Of a stretch of DNA of 64,000 bases, positions 35,315-42,900 are shown piece by piece. The translations under genes and the position numbers were made by a program. The notes under the pieces were generated by a model. That model worked only from the letters and a program-made list of their open reading frames with translations, was not told the DNA's origin and did no database searches. The first letter of the stretch is position 1. The number at the start of each line of letters is the position of its first letter. This DNA is from PALSA-911 sp963743035 (lineage in GTDB: Bacteria > Pseudomonadota > Alphaproteobacteria > Acetobacterales > Acetobacteraceae): NCBI GenBank assembly GCA_963743035.1, contig CAVUOB010000001.1, positions 372,001 to 436,000 of the forward strand, given 5' to 3'.

Positions 35315-36656
35315 ACCCGCTCATCTCTTCTTCCGCCCAGGCCAGCACCTGCGGGAGCGACTGCCCCTCGCGCATGCGGGCGAGCATCTGGTTATGGATC
35401 GCGCGGTTGTAGATCTGCACCGCGATCTCCGGCGACGCCTCGGACCCGGCGATGCTCGGCTGCTGGTTGTGCCAGGGCCGGATCGGGTAGTTGTAGACGG
35501 TGCCCAGCGGCGGCTCCACCTCCGCCCAGACCTTGAAGCCGAGCAGGCCCGCAAATGGCGGGATGTCATAGCCCTCGGTTGCGACGCAGCGCGGCTCCAC
35601 CTGTTCCGGCTGCATCAGGTATTCGATCATGTCCATCGCCGCCGACTGGTTCGGGCTGAAATTATATACCCCCCAGAAGAAGTTCAGCTCCGGCAGGAAG
35701 CGTCCCTTTGGGCCGGCCGGGGCCGGGAAGGTCCAGCAATCCTCGGCCACCGCGCGGGCGTCGCGCTTGGCCACCGCCCAGGCCGAAGGCGGGTTGAAGA
35801 TCAGCGCCGACTTGCCGGAGATTAGCGCCCGATTGTTCGATGCGTCGTCATAGCTCACCGCATCGTCGGGATAGAACTTGGTCAACCGCTGGCCGAACTC
35901 GAGCACTTGCCGCATGGCGTCGGTCTTGAGCTGCATGTTGCCCTCGCCGTCGATCAACACGGCTCCGTAGGCCTTGAATAGCGCGCCATGCGTATCGGTG
36001 GCGTCGGTGTTGAGGCCGCTGCCAAGGCCCAGGCCGAAGGTCATGCCCTCCTTCTTCGCCAGTTCCGCGTATTTCAGGAAGGCTTCCCAGGTCCAGGCAT
36101 CCTGCAGTGCGTTCTTCTCTTCCTTCGCCGGGTACATCGCCTGGATATCGAGGCCGTGCTGCTTGAACCAGCTGATCCGCGCGCAGCACGGCTTGGTCTG
36201 TCCGCCGCTGCTGGTGGGGACGGCGACCCAATGGTTCTTCACCTTGGCCAGATAGGTGCAGGTTTCCGTCACCGCGCCGTTCCTGGCGACCAGCCGGGCC
36301 ATGAGGTCGTCCACCGGCTGCAGGCTGTCGGCGTAGTTATGCGCGTCCCAGGTGAAGAAGGTCATCATGTCATGGCCGGTTCTGGCCTGGGTCTCGGCGG
36401 CCGGCGTCAGCAGCAGCTTGTTGCCGCCGGAACTGGTGATGAAGTCCGCCGTGACGTCCACCTTGTTCTTGTCGGCCCAGGCATTGACCTGCTTGCGCAT
36501 CACATCATTGCCGGCGGGCACCCAATGGTCCCAGAAGCCGACAGACAGTTTTCCGGCGGCGCCGGCGGTGCGGATATGCACCAGCGGCAGCACGCCGGCA
36601 GCGGCGGCGAGTTTCATGGCTTTGCGGCGCGTGACGCGCGGCATTCTTGTCGACAT
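35304..36656 (-). CDS. extracellular solute-binding protein family 1 (sugar-type)
   Basis: A 450-residue receptor with a twin-arginine-like export signal (RVTRRKAMKLAAAAGVLP) and the family-1 fold: LSVGFWDHWVPAGNDVMRKQ, MTFFTWDAHNYADSLQPVDD, TWEAFLKYAELAKKEGMTFG and SGKSALIFNPPSAWAV. Such proteins serve MalFG/UgpAE-type sugar or polyol importers. No sugar permease or ATPase is beside it; the divergent neighbour is livH of another ABC class, so it is an orphan or works with distant genes. ATG 36654-36656. Ligand unknown. Confidence 0.88.
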   Translation of the reverse strand: MSTRMPRVTRRKAMKLAAAAGVLPLVHIRTAGAAGKLSVGFWDHWVPAGNDVMRKQVNAWADKNKVDVTADFITSSGGNKLLLTPAAETQARTGHDMMTFFTWDAHNYADSLQPVDDLMARLVARNGAVTETCTYLAKVKNHWVAVPTSSGGQTKPCCARISWFKQHGLDIQAMYPAKEEKNALQDAWTWEAFLKYAELAKKEGMTFGLGLGSGLNTDATDTHGALFKAYGAVLIDGEGNMQLKTDAMRQVLEFGQRLTKFYPDDAVSYDDASNNRALISGKSALIFNPPSAWAVAKRDARAVAEDCWTFPAPAGPKGRFLPELNFFWGVYNFSPNQSAAMDMIEYLMQPEQVEPRCVATEGYDIPPFAGLLGFKVWAEVEPPLGTVYNYPIRPWHNQQPSIAGSEASPEIAVQIYNRAIHNQMLARMREGQSLPQVLAWAEEEMSGFNR

Positions 36657-36957
36657 GCGTACACTCCCTGGTTCGGCCGGGGTGCTCCCCGGTCGTTGTT
36701 CTGGTTCAGGACACCGCGGGCGTACCCGCGATCAGGCCACCTGTGGCAGCGCGTCCCGAGGGCGGATCGCAAGGACCGCCACATGAGTGCGTTTCAATTA
36801 TTGCCTATTTTATGGAGCAGGCGGGATAAATTTTTGCCCGCCTTGTCACTTCGGGAGCGATCCTATAGGTCAGTACTCCTGAGCCCAACGCATGGCGGGG
36901 GTGCGGAATCCGGGGAGCGGTCCAGCGTGAGCGTCGTCCAATGACTGGACTGATCCA
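36657..36957. other. 301-bp divergent gap between family-1 receptor and livH
   Basis: Holds the promoters of both genes. A hairpin AGGCGGG (36819-36825) / CCCGCCT (36837-36843) with an 11-base AT-rich loop is visible. An ATG at 36942 opens a six-codon peptide whose TGA overlaps the TTG start of livH, a possible coupling leader. No other gene is seen. Confidence 0.45.
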
Positions 36958-37815
36958 TTGATCCTGCTGCAGGTGGTCGTCAGCGGATTGCTGATGGGCG
37001 CGGTCTACGCGCTGTTCTCCTCCGGCCTCACGCTGATCTGGGGCATGATGAACGTGGTGAACTTCGCGCATGGCGATTTCGTCATGCTGGCGATGTACGC
37101 GGCGTTCTACGCCTTCACCCTCTGGCATCTCGGCCCGGTGTTCTTCGTGCCGGGGGCGGCGGCCCTGCTGTTCCTGCTCGGCGTCGTCGTCTATCTCGGC
37201 CTGGTCCGCCATGTCGCGCGCGGGCCGATGCTGGCGCAGATCCTCGGCACCTTCGGCCTGGCGCTGCTGCTGCGCTACTCCGCGTTCTGGGCCTTCACCG
37301 CCAATTTCGTCTCCCTGCCGGAAAACCTGGTCGGCGGCACCTTCGATCTCGGCGGCATCCGCATCGAGGCCTCGAAGCTGCTCGGCGGCGTGGTGGCGCT
37401 GGCGATCACGCTCGGCATGCATCTGGTGCTGACGCGCACCATGCTCGGCTCGCGCGTGCTGGCGGTGGCCGAGGACCGCAACGCGGCGATGCTGATGGGC
37501 ATCCGCCCGGACCGGATGCAGGCGCTGGCCTGGGGCGTGGGTGCTGCGACCACCGGCATCGCCGGCGCGCTGATCGCGCTGTTCTTCTACATCTCCCCGA
37601 CGGTCGGTGAATTCCTCAGCCTGATCGCCTTCGTCGTGGTCTGCCTCGGCGGCTTCGGCTCGGTGCCCGGCGCCCTTATCGCCGGGCTGGCGATCGGTGT
37701 GATCCAGGCCCTGTCCGCCTATCTGATCGGCGCGGTGTATCAGGACGTGCTGGTCTACTCGCTGTTCCTGGCTGTGCTCTGGGTGCGCCCCCAAGGGCTG
37801 CTGGGCAAGCTATGA
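36958..37815 (+). CDS. livH: branched-chain amino acid-type ABC permease LivH
   Basis: A 285-residue inner-membrane permease of the HAAT (Liv) family. N-terminal LLQVVVSGLLMGAVYALFSS and GLTLIWGMMNVVNFAHGDFV are classic LivH. GSRVLAVAEDRNAAMLMGIR forms the cytoplasmic coupling loop and VVVCLGGFGSVPGALIAGLA lies near the end. The start is probably TTG 36958-36960, since no in-frame ATG fits before the first helix. ATGA overlap with livM. The receptor LivK is not adjacent; ligand may be amino acids, urea, amides or aromatic acids. Confidence 0.92.
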   Translation: MILLQVVVSGLLMGAVYALFSSGLTLIWGMMNVVNFAHGDFVMLAMYAAFYAFTLWHLGPVFFVPGAAALLFLLGVVVYLGLVRHVARGPMLAQILGTFGLALLLRYSAFWAFTANFVSLPENLVGGTFDLGGIRIEASKLLGGVVALAITLGMHLVLTRTMLGSRVLAVAEDRNAAMLMGIRPDRMQALAWGVGAATTGIAGALIALFFYISPTVGEFLSLIAFVVVCLGGFGSVPGALIAGLAIGVIQALSAYLIGAVYQDVLVYSLFLAVLWVRPQGLLGKL

Positions 37816-38789
37816 GCCTCAACCGGATCGCCGCAATCCTGGGCCTGCTGGTCATCGCGCTCTGGCCGCTGCTGGTGCACGACGTGTTCTACCAGCGGGT
37901 CGGCGCGCTGGTGCTGCTGGCGGCCATCTCAGCCTCCGCCTGGAACCTGATCGGCGGCTATGGCGGGCAGGTCTCGGTCGGCCATGTCGTGTATTTCGGC
38001 GCCGGCGCCTATGCCTCGCTGATCGTGTTCACCCGCTGGGGCTGGCCGCCGCTGGCCGGCGCGCCGATCGGCGTGGCGGTCAGCCTGGCGCTCGCCGCCC
38101 TGGTCGGCACGCCGACCTTCCGGCTGCGCGGCCACTACTTCTCGATGGCGACGATCGCGGCGGCCGAGCTGGTGCGCATCCTGGCCTCGAACTGGGAGGT
38201 GACCGGCGCCGCGGTCGGGCTGATGGGCCCGCCGGTGCCGCGCAGCTTCTGGGATTTCTCCTTCACCAGCCCGGTGCCGTACCATTACCTGTTCCTGGCC
38301 GTGCTGCTGGTGCTGCTGTGGCTGACCTGGCTGATGCAGCGCTCGAAGATGGGCTACTACCTTGCCGCCATCCGCGGCGGGGACCGGGCGGCGCGATCCC
38401 TCGGCGTGCCGGTGCTGCGCTACAAGCTCTACGCCCTGCTGCTGTCGGCGACCTTCACCTCGCTGGCCGGCACGCTGTACGCGGTCATGGTCGGCTTCGT
38501 CGATCCGGAATCCGGCCTAGGCATCCTGCTGTCGGTGAAGATGGTGATCATCGCCGCCCTCGGCGGCGCCGGCACCTTGTTCGGCCCGCTGGTCGGCGCG
38601 GTGATCCTGGTGCCGCTGGAGGAAGCGACCAACGCCCTGTTCGGCGGCGGCGGCACCGGCGTCACCTTCATCGTCTACGGCGCGATCATCCTGTTCGTTG
38701 CCCGTTTCCAGCCCGGCGGCATGGCCGTCGTCTGGCGCTCCCTGACGACGCGTTCCCTGAAGGCTGGGGGGAAACGCCGTGCTGCTTGA
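37812..38789 (+). CDS. livM: branched-chain amino acid-type ABC permease LivM
   Basis: A 325-residue permease that pairs with LivH. Features are AWNLIGGYGGQVSVGHVVYF, RLRGHYFSMATIAAAELVRI, the coupling loop MGYYLAAIRGGDRAARSLGV and MVIIAALGGAGTLFGPLVGA. ATG 37812 overlaps the stop of livH (ATGA); its end overlaps livG by 11 bp. It has about eight to nine helices. Confidence 0.94.
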   Translation: MSLNRIAAILGLLVIALWPLLVHDVFYQRVGALVLLAAISASAWNLIGGYGGQVSVGHVVYFGAGAYASLIVFTRWGWPPLAGAPIGVAVSLALAALVGTPTFRLRGHYFSMATIAAAELVRILASNWEVTGAAVGLMGPPVPRSFWDFSFTSPVPYHYLFLAVLLVLLWLTWLMQRSKMGYYLAAIRGGDRAARSLGVPVLRYKLYALLLSATFTSLAGTLYAVMVGFVDPESGLGILLSVKMVIIAALGGAGTLFGPLVGAVILVPLEEATNALFGGGGTGVTFIVYGAIILFVARFQPGGMAVVWRSLTTRSLKAGGKRRAA

Positions 38790-39517
38790 GGCAACCGACA
38801 TCGTCATGGCGTTCGGCGCCTTCCGCGCGGTGAACGGCGCCAGCCTGACCGTGACGGAGGGCGACATCGTCGGCCTGATCGGCCCCAACGGCGCCGGCAA
38901 GAGCACCTTCTTCAACTGCCTCGCCGGCGACCTGACGCCGAGCTCCGGCAGCATCCGCTTCAACGGCCGCGACGTGACCCGCGCGACGCCGGAGGAACAC
39001 GCGCGCCTCGGCATGGCGCGCAGCTTCCAGGTGCCGGTGACGTTCGAGGACATGACCGTGGCGCAGAACGTCATGGTCGGCGCCTTCCTCCGCCACGGCC
39101 ATCGCCACGCCGCGCGCCGCGCCGCCGACGAGATCCTGGCCTTCACCGGGTTGGATCGCCCTGGCGGATACCCGCGCCGGCTCGCTCGGCACGCCCGGGC
39201 GCAAGCGCCTGGAGATCGCCCGCGCGCTGGCCACCGAGCCGCGATTGCTGCTGCTGGACGAGGCGCTGGCCGGCCTCACGCCCGGCGAGGTGCGCACCGC
39301 CATCGAACTGGTGCGCAGGATCCAGCAGCGCGGCATCACCATCGTCATCGTCGAGCACATCATGGAGGTCATCCTCTCGCTGACCGAGCACGCCGTGGTG
39401 TTCCACCAGGGCAAGGTCATCGCCGAGGGCCCGCCGCGCCAGGTCGTGGAAGATCCCGCCGTCATTGCCGCCTATCTCGGCGGCTCCATGAAGCGGCTGC
39501 GCCAGGCGCATCCATGA
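38779..39517 (+). pseudogene. livG: Liv-type ABC ATP-binding protein LivG, single-base frameshift
   Basis: GTG 38779-38781 (GGGGG ribosome site) starts a normal LivG: GPNGAGKSTFFNCLAGDLTP (Walker A) and ARSFQVPVTFEDMTVAQNVM. After GLDR an extra C in the CCC run at 39159-39161 shifts the frame. Removing it continues LADTRAGSLGTPGRKRLEIA, ALATEPRLLLLDEALAGLTP (Walker B) and IVIVEHIMEVILSL (H-loop) to TGA 39515-39517, 245 residues, the usual length. As sequenced, Walker B and the H-loop are lost, which would inactivate the transporter. The lesion is in a short homopolymer, so a sequencing error must be excluded. Confidence 0.9.
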
Positions 39518-39561
39518 CGCACCCATGACGCACACACGTCCCGCCCCCCCGCCAAACATCC

Positions 39562-39586
39562 CCCTCTCCCCCCTTCGGGGAGAGGG
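39562..39586. repeat. C/G-rich hairpin between livG and livF
   Basis: CCCTCTCCCC (39562-39571) pairs perfectly with GGGGAGAGGG (39577-39586) around a five-base loop, 15 bp before livF. This palindrome is of a type widely scattered between genes in GC-rich bacteria. It could attenuate or stabilise the livHMG/livF transcript. Confidence 0.75.
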
Positions 39587-39601
39587 AAGGGTGAGGGGCC
39601 C

Positions 39602-40324
39602 ATGACCCCGATGCTGTCGGTAAAAAACCTGTCCGTCCGCTACGGCGATCTCGTCGGCGTGGCCGATGTCTCCCTGGAAGTGCCAAAGGGTTCCGTCGTC
39701 GCCCTGCTCGGCTCCAACGGCGCCGGCAAGACCACCACGCTGAACGCCATCGCCGGCCTGGTCCCGCCAGCCGGCGGCACGATCACGCTGAACGGCCAGG
39801 CCATCGGCGGCCAGCCGGCCTATGCCATCGTGCGCCGGGGCCTCGCGCTATCGCCGGAAGGCTGGCGGCTGTTCGTGCAGCAGAGCGTGGAGCAGAATCT
39901 CCGCCTCGGCGCCACGGTGCTGGCCGAGCGCGCGCGTGAGCCGGAACTGCTGGACAAGGTCTTCACCCTGTTCCCCCGCCTCGCCGAGCGCCGGCGCCAG
40001 CGCGCTGGCACGCTGTCGGGCGGGGAGCGGCAGATGCTCGCCACCGGCCGCGCGCTGATGAGCGACCCGAGCCTGCTGATGCTGGACGAACCGAGCCTCG
40101 GCCTGGCGCCGGCCGTGGTGGAGACCATGTACGAAACCCTGGTCCGCCTGCGCCAGGCCGGTCTGACGCTGCTGCTGGCCGAACAATCCGTCGAACTGGC
40201 GCTGGAAGTGTCGGACTACGCCTATGTGCTGCAGACCGGCCGCACGGTGCTGGAGGGCGAGGCCGCCAAGCTGGCCGAGGATCCGCACGTGCAGCGCATC
40301 TACCTGGGTCTGGAGACCGGCTAG
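39602..40324 (+). CDS. livF: Liv-type ABC ATP-binding protein LivF
   Basis: A 240-residue ATPase: Walker A GSNGAGKTTTLNAIAGL, Q-loop ALSPEGWRLFVQQSVEQNL, signature LSGGERQMLATGRALM, Walker B LLMLDEPSLGLAP and H-loop LLLAEQSVELALEV with the GxYVLQTGR-like YAYVLQTGRTVLEGEAAKL. ATG 39602 follows a hairpin at 39562-39586. Partner of LivG in energising LivHM. Confidence 0.94.
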   Translation: MTPMLSVKNLSVRYGDLVGVADVSLEVPKGSVVALLGSNGAGKTTTLNAIAGLVPPAGGTITLNGQAIGGQPAYAIVRRGLALSPEGWRLFVQQSVEQNLRLGATVLAERAREPELLDKVFTLFPRLAERRRQRAGTLSGGERQMLATGRALMSDPSLLMLDEPSLGLAPAVVETMYETLVRLRQAGLTLLLAEQSVELALEVSDYAYVLQTGRTVLEGEAAKLAEDPHVQRIYLGLETG

Positions 40325-40349
40325 CCCGCCTTATCGGATATTATCCCCA

Positions 40350-40514
40350 ATGACCCAGACACCCGCCCATGAGTGGATGCTTCCAAAGCTGATCGAATTG
40401 CTGGCCGAGGCCGAGAATGCCGGCATTGCACGCGATGTCGCCGTCGCGGTTCTCACCGACCTCATCACCGACCCGGACTTCAACAAGGTGTCGCTGATAC
40501 CAGACGCCGGCTAG
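40350..40514 (+). CDS. small protein of unknown function
   Basis: A 54-residue acidic protein from ATG 40350 (MTQTPAHEWMLPKLIELL) with a helical pattern (LLAEAENAGIARDVAVAVLT, DLITDPDFNKV). It lies 25 bp after livF in the same direction. No recognised domain, signal or membrane helix; the amphipathic composition and lack of strand-opposite gene make it plausible. No clear ribosome site is seen. Confidence 0.5.
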   Translation: MTQTPAHEWMLPKLIELLAEAENAGIARDVAVAVLTDLITDPDFNKVSLIPDAG

Positions 40515-40569
40515 GTATTGCTGCTCTGGCTAGGCCATCATCGCTGCGCCGGCCGGTAGCGATCGTGCC

Positions 40570-41496
40570 CTACGCCCGCCGCGCCCCGCTGTACAGCGAA
40601 AAGATCAGTCCGCACGTAACCACCAGCAATCCGCCGAGCTGCAGCCACGTCGGTAGTTCTCCCACCACGGGAATGCCGATCAGCACCGCCGCGGCGGGCA
40701 CCAGGGCCGGGAACAGCGTGGCCCGGCCGGCGCCGAGGATCTGGATGGCACGGCCGAAGACCACTAGGGAAATGATCCCGGTCAGCAGCCCCTGCACCAG
40801 GATCTGCGCCACCAGCATGGTCCATGGCAGCGCCAGCAGGTTATGCAGCCCGTGCAGCACCAGATACGGCGGCACGAACAAGATCGCGGCGATCACGGTC
40901 ACCGATCCGGTGGCGTGCATCGGGCCGACATTCCAGTATTTCGACAGCACCGAATAGAGCGCGAACAACGCCCCGGCGATGATGAACAGCAGATCCCCGA
41001 TGGGCGTCTGCCGGTCGCCCTGCAGGATCGCGGGCCCGGCGATCATCGCCAGGCCGCCGATGATCACCGCTGCGCCGACCAGCCGGCGCGCGCGCAGCCT
41101 CTCGCCCAGCAGCAGGGCGGAGAGGAACATCGATGTCAGCACCATCATGGAGGGCTGCAGCACCGCGCCGTGCGGCAGCGGGGCATAGTGGAACCCGGCC
41201 ATGCTGGCGATCATGAACAGCGGCCCGGCCGCCAGCGCGAGGCCGAGCGCGTGCCGCCAGGGGGTGCGCCCCGGGCCGCGCCCATAGCGCCGGCGCGCCA
41301 GCAGCCAGGGCAGCATCGCCACCCCCGCCGCGCCGCCGCGCAAGGCCGCGACGTCGAACCCGTCCATCCCCATGGTGGCGCCGGCGCGCGACATCACCAG
41401 CTGGCTGCCCCAGATGATCGCCGCGGCGGCGCCGAACAGCAGACCGAGCCATTCCGGCGCCCGGTGTCCTGCCGGTTGATTTGGGGCCGGTTTCAT
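40570..41496 (-). CDS. EamA/DMT-family transporter
   Basis: A 308-residue inner-membrane protein of the drug/metabolite transporter superfamily with ten helices in two EamA repeats: LGLLFGAAAAIIWGSQLVMS for the first and GDLLFIIAGALFALYSVLSK for the second. The C-terminal helices include TLFPALVPAAAVLIGIPVVG and LQLGGLLVVTCGLIFSLYSG. Start chosen at ATG 41494-41496. It may export metabolites or amino acids; the substrate cannot be predicted. Convergent with the livF transcription unit. Confidence 0.9.
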   Translation of the reverse strand: MKPAPNQPAGHRAPEWLGLLFGAAAAIIWGSQLVMSRAGATMGMDGFDVAALRGGAAGVAMLPWLLARRRYGRGPGRTPWRHALGLALAAGPLFMIASMAGFHYAPLPHGAVLQPSMMVLTSMFLSALLLGERLRARRLVGAAVIIGGLAMIAGPAILQGDRQTPIGDLLFIIAGALFALYSVLSKYWNVGPMHATGSVTVIAAILFVPPYLVLHGLHNLLALPWTMLVAQILVQGLLTGIISLVVFGRAIQILGAGRATLFPALVPAAAVLIGIPVVGELPTWLQLGGLLVVTCGLIFSLYSGARRA

Positions 41497-41634
41497 CCTG
41501 TCTCTCCTGACCCCGGTCTTCGGGCTGGTGGCGGCGCGACAGGGCTTAGCCGACATTTTCCGTCCGGTCAGCCCCGCCGCGGATCTCGGGCTCGCGGTTC
41601 GGCGCCGCCATGCAGAGAGACCGGCGCGAACGCC

Positions 41635-42069
41635 TCAGCCAGCCTGCGCGGGAGGCGATCCTGGCGTTGCCGGGCTCGCCGGGGCAGGCGCGGGCGGGCA
41701 ATGCGCGGCCTGGAGTTTTTGCAGATACTCCCTGCGATGCTGCGCATCCCGTGCGTCTTCGTTCAGGTGATCCAGCTCGCGTGAATGGGACGCGTCCCCA
41801 ATCTGGTCGGCGAGCCCGAATCCCATGCCGATGATGGGGATCATGCTCGCCGCCTGATAGGCATACTAGCCTGGGCGCAGCTCGCTGGCGCGTCGCTCGC
41901 TGATCCGCGCCACCTCGTCCTGTTTGGCGATTTCGGCCGTGACCTGCTCGCAGCTCAATCCCGCATCGCCCGGCTGCGACGGATCGACCGCGCATCCCGC
42001 GAGCAGGATTTCCGACAGGCAGGCGAGCGATCCATAGAGCACCGACCTCGTTATTGTCTCGTGTGCCAT
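41635..42069 (-). pseudogene. lipoprotein with in-frame TAG
   Basis: From ATG 42067-42069 the frame shows a lipoprotein signal with lipobox LLAGC (Cys26), then DPSQPGDAGLSCEQVTAEIA and a helical EVARISERRASELRPG. TAG at 41866-41868 interrupts it. The same frame then reads YAYQAASMIPIIGMGFGLAD and a helical, charged tail (LDHLNEDARDAQHRREYLQK) to a stop at 41635, 144 positions overall. A single CAG-to-TAG change would explain the break. Without suppression a 67-residue lipoprotein is made. The function of the family is unknown to me. Confidence 0.65.
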
Positions 42070-42471
42070 GATCCGTCCTCCCTTCGGGAACCGAACCCGC
42101 GCAGAGTGGCACCAAACCCGTCACGAGGCTGTTCGCTGGCTCACAGCGCGGCCTGGATATTTTCGGCCCTCCGGCGCTCCGATCGGGCGCCATTTTGCGC
42201 CCAGCCTTTTGCGCCCAGCCTTTCGCCTAAGAACTGAAGATCCTTTCTTATCCGCAGGCCGCGAGAGGCGATTCCCGCCTCCCTGGCGCCCGCATTTCCG
42301 CCCGCAAAACGGCCCGCTCGCATGAATTGATTGCAACGATCCGGCCGCAAATGCAGGTTGGCCTTCTCATGGCTATTAAACCGCTGTAATTAAACGTCTG
42401 CTGTGCTCTCATAGCGCGGCGGGCCGTTGCTTCGCCCCCATTCGCTTCAAAAGGACCAGAGGAAGATCGCC
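42070..42471. other. 402-bp gene-free stretch with a 14-bp direct repeat
   Basis: No convincing gene is seen on either strand. Two tandem copies of TTTTGCGCCCAGCC lie at 42193-42206 and 42207-42220, with a partial third copy after them. The end (about 42340-42410) is AT-richer and probably holds the promoter of the small secreted-protein gene at 42472. Confidence 0.5.
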
Positions 42472-42771
42472 ATGACGACGAAACTCGCTACGAAACTCGG
42501 CCTGTCCCTGTTCGCGCTCGGCCTGGCCGCGGCGCCCGCGATGGCTCAGGCACCCGCAACGCCGGCCGCCCCGGCCACCGCACCCGCCAAGCACAACCCG
42601 TCGGCACATGCCGCCATTCATGCGAAGAAGGGCACGCCCGCGCATGACAGCATGGCCGACCAGCTGAACGCCCAAAGCCTGGCGGCTTCGCAGTCCGGCC
42701 AGGCGTTCACGCCGCCCGGCGCCGCTCCGGGAGCGCAGCCGGTTCCGGCCTCGCAAAGGAAGATGCCGTAA
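42472..42771 (+). CDS. small secreted Ala/Pro-rich protein
   Basis: A 99-residue protein with signal peptide (KLGLSLFALGLAAAPAMA, cleavage before QAPATP) and a low-complexity Ala/Pro/His mature chain (PSAHAAIHAKKGTPAHDSMA). ATG 42472 is preceded by AGAGGAAG. It is monocistronic and followed by a strong hairpin (42789-42811). Probably periplasmic or extracellular; the function is unknown. Confidence 0.7.
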   Translation: MTTKLATKLGLSLFALGLAAAPAMAQAPATPAAPATAPAKHNPSAHAAIHAKKGTPAHDSMADQLNAQSLAASQSGQAFTPPGAAPGAQPVPASQRKMP

Positions 42772-42788
42772 CTTCCGGCGACTGATGT

Positions 42789-42811
42789 GGGCGGGGTGGC
42801 AAACCCCGCCC
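42789..42811 (+). terminator. hairpin after small secreted-protein gene
   Basis: GGGCGGGGT (42789-42797) pairs perfectly with ACCCCGCCC (42803-42811) around a five-base loop, 17 bp after the stop at 42771. No T-run follows, so it may be a rho-assisted or bidirectional terminator between two converging genes. Confidence 0.6.
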
Positions 42812-42900
42812 GCAATTCAATGTCGATCGCGGGTCCGGGGGCTGCCCTGGGTACCGTGGATACGCGCCCGTGAAGCGCACATCCATTGCGATGTGCGGCC

